This document shows positions 17,283-25,656 of a DNA stretch of 64,000 bases, piece after piece. Location: NCBI RefSeq assembly GCF_900142375.1, contig NZ_FRAR01000005.1, positions 180,751 to 244,750 of the forward strand. The letters are read 5' to 3'. The translations under genes were made by a program, and so were the position numbers. Below the pieces are notes generated by a model. The model saw nothing but the letters and a program-made list of their open reading frames with translations. It had not been told where the DNA came from and did not search any database. The stretch is from Desulforamulus aeronauticus DSM 10349 (GTDB lineage Bacteria > Bacillota > Desulfotomaculia > Desulfotomaculales > Desulfotomaculaceae). Position 1 is the stretch's first letter; each line of letters begins with the position of its first letter.

Positions 17283-19703
17283 ATGCACGTTTCCTATCAA
17301 TGGCTTAAAGATTATGTAGAGATTGACATAGATCCCCAAGAGTTAGCCCACAGATTAACTCTGGCTGGCTTGGCCGTGGATGTGGTGGAGGACTTGGGGG
17401 CAGAAATTGAGAAAGTCGTCACGGGACGTATTCTCAAAATAGAAAGACACCCTAATGCCGACAAATTAGTGGTATGCACGGTGGACGTGGGGCAGGAGGA
17501 AACCCTGCAAATCGTTACCGGAGCTACCAACGTAAAAGAGGGTCATGTGGTGCCAGTGGCACTGGAAGGGGCTAAATTGGCAGGAGGTCTGCAAATTAAG
17601 CGCTCCAAATTACGGGGTGTGGAATCCCGGGGTATGCTGTGCTCCGGCCAGGAATTAGGCATGGAGAGCAAACTGATGTCAGCGGATATGGCGCATGGTA
17701 TTTTGATCCTGCCCGAGACTGTGGCCATTGGCCTGGATGCCAAAGAGGTACTGGGTTTAAACGACTCGGTGCTAGAATTGGATCTTACCCCCAACCGAGG
17801 TGATGCCCTGAATATGATTGGTGTGGCTCGGGATGTGGCAGCGATCCTCAAGAAAGAATTAAAAATTCCTGTACCTGAGCTTACCGAAGGAGAGGAAAAG
17901 GTAGAAGAGCTGGCCAAGGTGGACATTTTGGACCCAGAACTTTGTCGTCGTTATGTGGCTCGGCTGGTTAAAGGGATTAAAATAGGGCCCTCTCCTATCT
18001 GGCTGCAAAACCGTCTGCGAGCAGCGGGTGTTCGCCCCATCAGCAACATTGTGGATGTTACCAACTATGTGATGCTGGAATTGGGTCAACCCCTTCATGC
18101 CTTTGATTACGATAAGCTGGCCGATCATCATATTATTGTTCGTCGAGCCAAGGAGGATGAGAAGCTTGTTTCCTTGGATGGCGTGGAGCGTACCCTAAGT
18201 CCCGATATGCTGGCCATTACCGATGCAGCAGGCCCGGTGGCTGTGGCCGGTGTCATGGGGGGCTTGGATAGTGAAGTAACCGATAACACGGTGAATGTAC
18301 TCATAGAAGCGGCTTACTTCCATCCCATTAATGTTCGTCGTACCTCAAAAGCCTTAGGCTTACGTTCTGAATCCTCTATGCGCTTTGAGAAGGGCATCGA
18401 TATTAATGGTTGCCTGAGGGCAGCGAACCGGGCAGCTCAGTTAATGCAGCAATTGGCTGGTGGTACTGTGGTTGCCGGGGTTATCGATAATTTCCCTGGC
18501 CCTATTACCGAAAAAACTATTCAGTTGCGTCCCGCTCGCGTTAATTGGGTGCTGGGGGTAGAGATCTCCCGGCAAGATATGCTGGAAATTATGCAGCGTC
18601 TACAGTTTCGGGTACAGGAACAGGGCGAAGATCTGTTGGTCACGGTTCCCACCTTCCGACCGGATATTACTGGGGAGTGGGATTTAGTGGAAGAAGTGGC
18701 GAGGCTCTATGGCATTAACCGGATTCCTGAGACCTTACCGACGGGTAATTCTACCCAGGGTGCCCGCACTGCAGAGCAACAATTAAATTGGCACATGCGG
18801 GAAGTGATGACCGGCTGTGGCTTCTACGAAGTAGTTACCTATAGCTTTGTACATCCCCGAGTCTTTGATTTAATGAATCTGCCGGCGGATAGTAAGTTCC
18901 GTAATGTTGTCAGGCTGCAGAATCCCCTTAGCGAAGAACAATCTGTCATGCGTACTGTGCTGGTTCCCAGCTTGCTGGAAATCTTACAGCGTAACTTGAA
19001 TCGCCGGGTACAGAATGGAGCTATTTTTGAGATTGCTCGGGTATTCTACCCCGTAGAGGGTCAACCGCTGCCGGAGGAAGTACCTGTCTTGGCCGCAGTG
19101 GCCATTGGCAGCACCCCAAAGACCTGGAACCAGCCTGCTCGCCCGATGGATTTCTTCTATATCAAGGGAGTAACAGAGCAACTATTGGAATCACTGGGTG
19201 TGATCAATGCAACCTTTAGTAGGCATCAAGATCCCAGCTTCCACCCCGGACGCTGTGCTAAAATTGAAGTAAATGGGGAACTCTTGGGTGTAGTGGGAGA
19301 ACTGCATCCCAACGTTAATGAGAACTACGATCTGCCAGGTCGTGCCGTGGCGATGAAACTGGATTTGAAAGTATTGCAAGCCACCCATCGTCCGGTTAAA
19401 CAATACCAGGGATTGACCAAATTTCCTGTCGTAGAACGAGACTTAGCCGTACTGGTAAAGCAGGAAGTAGCAGCTTCTGAAATGCTGGCTATCATTGCCA
19501 AGGCCGGAGGTAATTTGTTAAAAATCACGGATATTTTTGACGTGTATCAGGGTACCCAGGTGCCCGAAGGCTTTAAAAGCGTAGCCTTCTCCATGAAATT
19601 CCAGGCGCCGGACAGAACCCTTACGGATGAAGAAATAAACGACAAAATGCAACGCATCATCAAGTCTCTTACCGCCCAGACAGGAGCAGAGTTAAGAAAA
19701 TAG
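17283..19703 (+). CDS. pheT: Phenylalanine--tRNA ligase beta subunit
   Basis: Structural and editing beta chain of PheRS, 806 residues, full length. Domains in order: an N-terminal EMAP-like tRNA-binding domain (about 40-150), B3/B4 editing region (about 210-380), B5 domain (about 405-475), the catalytic-like core, and the C-terminal FDX-ACB anticodon-binding domain (about 710-806). TCAGGAGG precedes ATG 17283. Second gene of the T-box-controlled operon; a terminator follows. Confidence 0.98.
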   Translation: MHVSYQWLKDYVEIDIDPQELAHRLTLAGLAVDVVEDLGAEIEKVVTGRILKIERHPNADKLVVCTVDVGQEETLQIVTGATNVKEGHVVPVALEGAKLAGGLQIKRSKLRGVESRGMLCSGQELGMESKLMSADMAHGILILPETVAIGLDAKEVLGLNDSVLELDLTPNRGDALNMIGVARDVAAILKKELKIPVPELTEGEEKVEELAKVDILDPELCRRYVARLVKGIKIGPSPIWLQNRLRAAGVRPISNIVDVTNYVMLELGQPLHAFDYDKLADHHIIVRRAKEDEKLVSLDGVERTLSPDMLAITDAAGPVAVAGVMGGLDSEVTDNTVNVLIEAAYFHPINVRRTSKALGLRSESSMRFEKGIDINGCLRAANRAAQLMQQLAGGTVVAGVIDNFPGPITEKTIQLRPARVNWVLGVEISRQDMLEIMQRLQFRVQEQGEDLLVTVPTFRPDITGEWDLVEEVARLYGINRIPETLPTGNSTQGARTAEQQLNWHMREVMTGCGFYEVVTYSFVHPRVFDLMNLPADSKFRNVVRLQNPLSEEQSVMRTVLVPSLLEILQRNLNRRVQNGAIFEIARVFYPVEGQPLPEEVPVLAAVAIGSTPKTWNQPARPMDFFYIKGVTEQLLESLGVINATFSRHQDPSFHPGRCAKIEVNGELLGVVGELHPNVNENYDLPGRAVAMKLDLKVLQATHRPVKQYQGLTKFPVVERDLAVLVKQEVAASEMLAIIAKAGGNLLKITDIFDVYQGTQVPEGFKSVAFSMKFQAPDRTLTDEEINDKMQRIIKSLTAQTGAELRK

Positions 19704-19711
19704 CTATAATG

Positions 19712-19744
19712 AAGACCCTAGGCCAGGAGGCTTAGGGTCTTTTA
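19712..19744 (+). terminator. Terminator of pheST
   Basis: Stem AAGACCCTA/TAGGGTCTT with T residues after it. The gap that follows (19745-19954) contains only a short hairpin GCATATC/GATATGC (about 19748-19769) recalling the left arm of the intergenic repeat, and a weak TTGACT element at 19795. Confidence 0.8.
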
Positions 19745-19954
19745 GCATGGCATATCTGTTCGATATGCATAAGTGGCAACTGCAAAAATTACTATTGACT
19801 TTCAGTTAGGTGTAAGCTTTAAGATATAGTAGATAACAAATTAATTAGTGGCTGTAAGGTTCCATTAAGGCAATTGAATTTCCTTTACGAAGGTTTGGGT
19901 TTTTAGTACTTTATAGCATTTATTATCAATTTATTTCTGGAAAGGAGAATGAAA

Positions 19955-20857
19955 ATGAAATATACGAATCCTGTTTATCGTCCCCCATTTGAAGCCGATT
20001 CATTATTATTACAAGTTACAGTGGGATGTAGCCATAATCAATGTAGCTTTTGTACAATGTATCAGGATGTTCCTTTTCAGACCGAATCAATGGAACAAAT
20101 CGAGAAAGATCTGGTAGAAGCAAGAAAAACGTATCCTAAAGTAAACCGGATATTTTTAGTGAATGCAGATCCCTTCGTCCTGAGTGCAAATAAATTAAAA
20201 TTAATAGCAACTAAAATTAATGAAATCTTACCTGAAGTCAAAACGATAGCTATGTATGCTTCCATAAAAAACATAATCAATAAAACCGATGAAGAACTAA
20301 AGGAATTAAGAGCTTTAAAGATTAATGAGCTTAATATCGGTGTAGAGTCGGCTATGCCAGAAGTCGTTGAGCATTTCAATAAGGGTTTTACCATTGAGGA
20401 AGCAAAGGTACAATTAAATCGCTTAACCAATGCGGGCATAGACTTTAGTCTTAATATTATAATCGGAGCAGCCGGAAGCGAAAAAAGTTATGACAATGCC
20501 ATAGCAAATAGCAAATTTCTCAATGAAATTAAGCCGTATCTTATATTTATCGCCACTTTACACATAGATGAAGGCAGTCCCCTTGAAGAAGAATTAAAAA
20601 AGGGTACTTTTAAAGAAAATACCTTGCGTCAAAATGTCGAAGAAGAAATTCTAATGCTAAGTGGACTTGATTTAAATGGTAGCTATTTCTATGGCCGTCA
20701 TGTATCGAATATAATTCCGGTTTACGGGATGTTACCAGAAAAGAAAGAGGAAATGCTTACTACTTTAAAAAATGGTTTAAGCTCGGTTAAGGCTGAATAC
20801 CTAGATGCTCATCTAAAAAAAGGCTCTGAAGGGAATATTATTTCAATACTTCGATAA
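19955..20857 (+). CDS. Radical SAM protein of unknown function
   Basis: About 300 residues. The N-terminal GCSHNQCSFCTMY places three cysteines in a C-x4-C-x2-C arrangement that should bind the [4Fe-4S] cluster of a radical SAM enzyme (Elp3/MiaB-like domain). Later motifs ELNIGVESAM and NIIIGAAGSE fit the SAM-binding and barrel strands. No B12-binding or TRAM domain is present. ATG 19955 is 7 bases after AAAGGAG; ATG 19949 is too close to it. The gene is monocistronic and convergent with the pseudouridine synthase gene, with only 10 bases between stops. Substrate unknown. Confidence 0.85.
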   Translation: MKYTNPVYRPPFEADSLLLQVTVGCSHNQCSFCTMYQDVPFQTESMEQIEKDLVEARKTYPKVNRIFLVNADPFVLSANKLKLIATKINEILPEVKTIAMYASIKNIINKTDEELKELRALKINELNIGVESAMPEVVEHFNKGFTIEEAKVQLNRLTNAGIDFSLNIIIGAAGSEKSYDNAIANSKFLNEIKPYLIFIATLHIDEGSPLEEELKKGTFKENTLRQNVEEEILMLSGLDLNGSYFYGRHVSNIIPVYGMLPEKKEEMLTTLKNGLSSVKAEYLDAHLKKGSEGNIISILR

Positions 20858-20867
20858 GACCCGATAA

Positions 20868-21761
20868 TTATCCACTAGCCCGAGCCATATCCGCTGGTAA
20901 GGGTAATTCAAAAATCATGGCTTGACCTGTTCGGGGGTGAAAGAAACTTAATTGGTTGGCATGTAAACAGTGCCGACCTATTTTCTTTGTTGAACCACCG
21001 TAAAGCTCATCTCCCACTAAGGGATGACCTACGTGGGACAAGTGAACCCTAATTTGGTGAGTTCTACCTGTTTCGGGGTTTAGTCGGAGCAAAGTACAGT
21101 CCCTGAAGTAATCTAAAACTTCAAAACAGGTCACGGCCCGCTGTCCATTGGCAGCCACCTGACGTTTGGTGGTTTGCCCGTCACATTTAACAATAGGCAG
21201 ATCCACACGAGCTGTTCTAGAGACTACTTTCCCCTGTACCAAGGCCAGATAGGAGCGAGACAACATCTGCTGTTGTTTTTGTAAAAATAGTTTTTGCGCA
21301 CTAAAGCTATTCTTGGCTATCAGCACCAGACCGGAGGTATTGCGATCGATTCGGTTAACAGCATGAAAACTGGCCTGCGGGTTATTCTTTAACCAATGAT
21401 CCATCAGACCGTTAGCCAGGGTAGCTGTGGGGTGGGCCTTGGTGGGATGAACACAAATACCCGGTTGTTTGTTGACAATAACGATATCCGCATCTTCATA
21501 GATGATTTTTAAGGGTATTGATTCTGGTTGCAGGTATCGGTTTTTCACCGGAGTAGGGTAAACCAAGACAATTTCATCACCCGTAGACACTACCTTACGC
21601 CAAGTAACTGTTTGGCCGTTGCAGAGAATTTTGCCGTTGTTGCGTAGTTTTTTGAGGGCTCTTTCTGAAATATCTTTCGATCTAAGAAAGTCTTTAATGA
21701 AGATACCTGTTTCGGAGGTTGTTACCTGGAAAACGACTCGATTGTTATTATTTATAGTCAA
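20868..21761 (-). CDS. RluA family pseudouridine synthase
   Basis: Pseudouridine synthase acting on rRNA or tRNA uridines. About 297 residues: a short N-terminal S4-like RNA-binding segment (SERALKKLRNNGKILCNG), then the RluA catalytic domain with HAVNRIDRNTSGL, carrying the catalytic aspartate, and the GRTHQIRVHLSHVGHPLVGD signature. TTG 21761 is the start because TAGGAGG lies 9 bases upstream; the ATG at 21788 has no ribosome site. The target position cannot be told from sequence alone. Confidence 0.92.
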   Translation of the reverse strand: MTINNNNRVVFQVTTSETGIFIKDFLRSKDISERALKKLRNNGKILCNGQTVTWRKVVSTGDEIVLVYPTPVKNRYLQPESIPLKIIYEDADIVIVNKQPGICVHPTKAHPTATLANGLMDHWLKNNPQASFHAVNRIDRNTSGLVLIAKNSFSAQKLFLQKQQQMLSRSYLALVQGKVVSRTARVDLPIVKCDGQTTKRQVAANGQRAVTCFEVLDYFRDCTLLRLNPETGRTHQIRVHLSHVGHPLVGDELYGGSTKKIGRHCLHANQLSFFHPRTGQAMIFELPLPADMARASG

Positions 21762-21933
21762 AGAGAAGAACCTCCTACGGACTGGCATTAGGCTTTGTAG
21801 GTTTTTATTATAAACCCATATCGCCCATTTTTCATAGATTTTTCTCTAATCCACAGGTAAATCGCACCAACATGAAGGATTTTGCCAAATTATAGCGAAT
21901 AGCAAACTGCAAAGGGTTTTAGGGGGGGCGACA

Positions 21934-22206
21934 ATGTCCGAGCAGCCAAATAGGGTGGAGGTCGAGATTTTTGGTGAATACTTCACCTTAAGGGGCCACG
22001 AATCCCCAGAATATATGCGCATGGTAGCACAAATGGTTAGCAAGAAGATGCAGGAAATAACGCAGAGAAATCCAAAACTATCCATCAACAATGTGGCTGT
22101 TTTAACAGCGGTGAATCTGGTGGATGAGCTCCTAAAACTGAAGGAGCAGTATGATAACCTGTTGCAAATGATGGATCCGGACAATGTAGATTCCAGTAAC
22201 TCATGA
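21934..22206 (+). CDS. zapA: Cell division protein ZapA
   Basis: A 90-residue FtsZ-ring-associated protein that bundles FtsZ filaments. The N-terminal beta-hairpin (RVEVEIFGEYFTLRG) and C-terminal helix/coiled coil (AVNLVDELLKLKEQYDNL) match ZapA, and the position before polX and mutS2 is the conserved Firmicute order. AGGGGGGGCG precedes the ATG. Its stop codon is built into the downstream terminator stem. Confidence 0.93.
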   Translation: MSEQPNRVEVEIFGEYFTLRGHESPEYMRMVAQMVSKKMQEITQRNPKLSINNVAVLTAVNLVDELLKLKEQYDNLLQMMDPDNVDSSNS

Positions 22207-22229
22207 GCAAAATCATGAGTTTTATTTTT
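22198..22229 (+). terminator. Terminator overlapping the zapA stop codon
   Basis: Nine-base-pair stem AACTCATGA/TCATGAGTT with loop GCAAAA and a T-rich tail. The 5' arm contains the last codons and TGA of zapA. Confidence 0.8.
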
Positions 22230-22289
22230 GGGCTAATCTCCCAATGATTGGGTCACAATAAGGGTGAATAAAGAAATGGAGCGTTGTCA

Positions 22290-23999
22290 ATGCAGAATAT
22301 AGAAATGGCCTGGATTTTCACCGAACTGTCCGATCTGCTGGAGATTAAAGGAGAAGATTTCTTTAAAATACGGGCTTACCGTCGAGCGGCCCAAGTATTA
22401 GCTAACCTTGAAGTTCCGGTCGCAGAGCTTTGTCGACGGCGTATTTTGTCTAAAGTCCCCGGAGTGGGTAAAGCCATCGAGGCAAAGATTAAAGAACTTG
22501 TAGATACCGGTCAATTGTCAAAACACCAAGAACTGCTGAAGGAAATTCCGCCAGGAGTACTAACCATTAAGCAATTACCCGGCATTGGAGCAAACCGTGC
22601 CAGGGTGTTGTTTCAAGAACTGGGTATAACGAGCTTGGATGAATTGGAACAAGCGGCAAAGGAACGCAGGGTACGCAGTTTGAAGGGCTTTAGTGCTAAA
22701 CTGGAGTGGGATATTCTAAACGGCATTGAGATGGTGCGTAACCGCCAAGGAAGAACCCGACTTTCCGTGGCGCGGGAATTAGCAGCAGAACTGTTGGCTA
22801 TATTCCAGTTGTTGCCAGGGGTGCGGCAAGTGGAAGTGGCTGGCAGTACTCGGCGCTGGAGAGAAACTGTAGAAGATTTAGATTTGGTAGCAGCTGCTGA
22901 GGAGCCGGCATTGATTTTGGACGCTTTGGCGACTCACCCCAGGGTAAAGGACGTAATCGAAAGGCAAAGTAATCGTATCCGAGTATATACCTGGTGGGGT
23001 TTGGCAGTGGACTTACAGGTGGTGCCACCCGAGGAATATATCTCTACCTTGCACCGCAACACTGGCTGCAAGGAGCATTATGCTCGATTACAGGAAGTTG
23101 CCCAAGCGAAAGGACTAAACCTTAATCATCACGGCATTAGAAATGCGGTTGGTGAAATAATACCTATCAAAGAAGAGGCAAATCTCTACGATGCCCTAGG
23201 GATGTCCTACATTCCTCCAGAATTGAGAGAAAACAGGGGCGAGGTGGAAGCTGCCCTAGCCGATAGACTGCCGAATCTAATTGAAGTGTCAGATATTAAG
23301 GGAGATTTGCATATACATACTACTTGGAGCGATTCTGCTATGGAATTGACAGACGTGGTCAAACACTGCCGGCAAAAGGGTTACACCTATGCTGCCATCA
23401 CAGATCACTCTCGTTCCTTAAAGATCGCTAATGGCCTAGAACTGAACCGCCTACAAGAACAGCACCAAATCATTCGGGAAATGAACAAAGAGTTCAAGGA
23501 TTTTACCCTGCTCACCGGCGTGGAAATGGATATTCTACCCAACGGGGATTTAGACTACCCCGATGAAATACTGGAGCAAATGGATGTGGTCATTGGTTCG
23601 GTCCATACTGCCTTTAAGCAGAGTAAAAAGGAGATAACCCATCGTATTACCAAGGCCATGGAAAATGAGCATGTGGATATCATTGCCCACCTGACCGGCC
23701 GTATCCTGGGACGTAGAGAGTCCTATGCCGTAGATGTGGAAGCTTTAATTGAAACCGCTGCTAAAACAGGTACCATTTTGGAAATCAACTCTTCCCCGGA
23801 TCGACTGGATATTAACGAAGTCTATACCCGCTTGGCTAGAGATACCGGGGTTAAAATTAGCATTAATACCGATGCCCATGATATCAGACGTTTGGATGAA
23901 ATGGCCTACGGGGTGGCGGTGGCTCGGCGAGCCTGGCTGGAACCCCAGGATGTGGTAAATACCCTTGAACTTGATGAACTGCGCGAGGTGCTGCGTTAA
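22290..23999 (+). CDS. polX: DNA polymerase X / 3'-5' exonuclease with PHP domain
   Basis: Repair polymerase of family X with an added PHP nuclease domain, 569 residues. The N-terminal helix-hairpin-helix region is followed by the polymerase palm with metal-binding VEDLDLV and a third acidic residue in AVDLQVV. The C-terminal PHP domain (from about residue 335) has [17 protein letters not shown] and NTDAHD metal-binding motifs. ATG 22290 is 8 bases after GGAG; TTG 22284 is a weaker alternative. The stop overlaps the start of the glycosylase gene by one base (TAATG), so the two repair genes are coupled. Confidence 0.95.
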   Translation: MQNIEMAWIFTELSDLLEIKGEDFFKIRAYRRAAQVLANLEVPVAELCRRRILSKVPGVGKAIEAKIKELVDTGQLSKHQELLKEIPPGVLTIKQLPGIGANRARVLFQELGITSLDELEQAAKERRVRSLKGFSAKLEWDILNGIEMVRNRQGRTRLSVARELAAELLAIFQLLPGVRQVEVAGSTRRWRETVEDLDLVAAAEEPALILDALATHPRVKDVIERQSNRIRVYTWWGLAVDLQVVPPEEYISTLHRNTGCKEHYARLQEVAQAKGLNLNHHGIRNAVGEIIPIKEEANLYDALGMSYIPPELRENRGEVEAALADRLPNLIEVSDIKGDLHIHTTWSDSAMELTDVVKHCRQKGYTYAAITDHSRSLKIANGLELNRLQEQHQIIREMNKEFKDFTLLTGVEMDILPNGDLDYPDEILEQMDVVIGSVHTAFKQSKKEITHRITKAMENEHVDIIAHLTGRILGRRESYAVDVEALIETAAKTGTILEINSSPDRLDINEVYTRLARDTGVKISINTDAHDIRRLDEMAYGVAVARRAWLEPQDVVNTLELDELREVLR

Positions 24000-24574
24000 T
24001 GTTAAAGCCGTTGCCTGTAGAGTTTTATGCCAGAGACACCACCCAGGTGGCGAAAGACCTGCTCGGTACCCTGCTGGTGCATAATACCCCGGAGGGCCTG
24101 GCCTTTGGCAAAATTGTGGAAACTGAGGCTTACCTGCAGGGAGATCCCGCCTGTCATGCTGCCAGGGGAATGACACCACGCAACAGTGTGATGTTCGGGC
24201 CACCGGGTCGGGTTTATGTGTATTTTATCTATGGCATGCATTATTGTTTTAATGTTGTCACCGCTCCCGCAGGAGTAGGAGAAGCGGTGCTGATTCGAGC
24301 CGTGGAACCCCTCGAGGGACTGGAGCTAATGCGCCAGCGCCGGGGCAGAGAGCGGCTTCATGAATTATGTGCGGGCCCGGCCCGGTTGGTGCAAGCCTTT
24401 GGCATTACCAAAGAGCACAACAAAGCCGACCTCACCAATGGGCCGCTGTTTATTGCAGCCGCTCAGGAGCCGCCACCGGAAATCTTTATTACCACCAGGA
24501 TTGGTGTTAAAGAAGGTGCAGAACTGCCGCTGCGGTTTTATATTCAGGGAAATAAATTTATCTCTAAAAAATAG
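23999..24574 (+). CDS. DNA-3-methyladenine glycosylase (AAG/MPG family)
   Basis: Base-excision repair glycosylase removing 3-methyladenine, hypoxanthine and related lesions. At 191 residues it is full length for bacterial AAG. It shows [17 protein letters not shown] with the catalytic glutamate region, [17 protein letters not shown], and [12 protein letters not shown] 23999 shares one base with the polX stop, indicating translational coupling within a repair operon. A loose inverted repeat (CATTGGCC/GGCCAATG) follows the stop, with no convincing T run. Confidence 0.95.
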   Translation: MLKPLPVEFYARDTTQVAKDLLGTLLVHNTPEGLAFGKIVETEAYLQGDPACHAARGMTPRNSVMFGPPGRVYVYFIYGMHYCFNVVTAPAGVGEAVLIRAVEPLEGLELMRQRRGRERLHELCAGPARLVQAFGITKEHNKADLTNGPLFIAAAQEPPPEIFITTRIGVKEGAELPLRFYIQGNKFISKK

Positions 24575-24669
24575 CCATTGGCCTAAAAATAAAAATCAAA
24601 AAGCTAAAGGCCAATGACAGATATCCTTAACCACAAGTAATTAAAGAAGGAAACAGAAAGGGGATTACT

Positions 24670-25623
24670 ATGATGAAGCTAGAGCAAATATATGATCTTA
24701 TTGTAAAAATGGGTATTGAACATGATCCCAGAGGCCAGGAAGCGGTTCAAAAACAGTTGGCTAAAGAGAAAAAGAAGATTGAAGATTTAAAGGAAGATGA
24801 AAAGAAAGAAGTGGATCCCGACCGCCACTTTAACCCCTACTCTGATACCAGAGTGCTTTACGGTGACTTAGACCGTGAGGTTAAGAGAATTCTCGTAGGG
24901 ATAGATATGGAAATTGGGGAAGTCGTGCTGGCGGATCGACTGGGCGAGAAGGGGCGGCCAATCGATTTAATTATGGCTCACCACCCCGAAGGTAAAGCCA
25001 CCGCCGGACTCTATGATGTTATGCACCTGCAGGAGGATTTACTGTACCAACTGGGTGTACCCATTAACGTGGCCGAGGGAATTATGGCTTCCCGCATTGG
25101 AGAAGTGCGTCGGGGACTGATGCCGTTAAACCATAATCGGGCGGTGGATGCTGCCAAACTGCTGGATATTTCCTTTATGTGCTGCCATACGCCAGCGGAT
25201 AATATGGTAACCGAATATGTGCAAAAGAAAATAGATGAAAGTAACGCCGATACCCTGGGTGATATCGTCAAGGTACTAAAAGAAATTCCCGAATATGCCG
25301 AGGCTGTCAAAACCGGGGCAGGTCCTACCATTGTGGTAGGTTCCAAGGATCGCCGGGCAGGTAAAGTATTTGTCGATATGACCGGTGGTACCAGCGGTTC
25401 CCAAGACGCCTATGCTAAGCTAGCTGCAGCCGGAGTCGGTACCCTGGTGGTTATGCATATCGGCGAAAACCATCGCAAAGAAGCGGAGAAACATCATGTG
25501 AATGTGATTATAGCCGGCCATATGGCCAGTGATTCCCTGGGCATGAACTTACTATTAGACGAAATTGCCAAGCAAGGTGTAGAAATCCTCACCTGCTCCG
25601 GCCTAACCAGAATCCAAAGATAA
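24670..25623 (+). CDS. NIF3-like (NGG1p-interacting factor 3) family protein
   Basis: A 317-residue cytosolic protein of the NIF3/YqfO superfamily, metal-binding proteins of uncertain function. DLIMAHHPEGKA provides the conserved His pair, and GHMASDSLGMNLLLDE near the C-terminus matches the second metal-site region. The N-terminal 60 residues are a highly charged helical insertion (KEKKKIEDLKEDEKKE) not seen in short NIF3 proteins. ATG 24670 follows AAAGGGG. It stands between the repair genes and the U32 peptidase, possibly in one transcript. Confidence 0.85.
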   Translation: MMKLEQIYDLIVKMGIEHDPRGQEAVQKQLAKEKKKIEDLKEDEKKEVDPDRHFNPYSDTRVLYGDLDREVKRILVGIDMEIGEVVLADRLGEKGRPIDLIMAHHPEGKATAGLYDVMHLQEDLLYQLGVPINVAEGIMASRIGEVRRGLMPLNHNRAVDAAKLLDISFMCCHTPADNMVTEYVQKKIDESNADTLGDIVKVLKEIPEYAEAVKTGAGPTIVVGSKDRRAGKVFVDMTGGTSGSQDAYAKLAAAGVGTLVVMHIGENHRKEAEKHHVNVIIAGHMASDSLGMNLLLDEIAKQGVEILTCSGLTRIQR

Positions 25624-25656
25624 CTACGATTGTTACAATTGATTGGAGGTACCCCC

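Noticed and set aside
23745..24241. Long minus-strand frames across the polX-mpg junction
   Set aside because: They cover two strongly conserved plus-strand genes and have no protein-family features.
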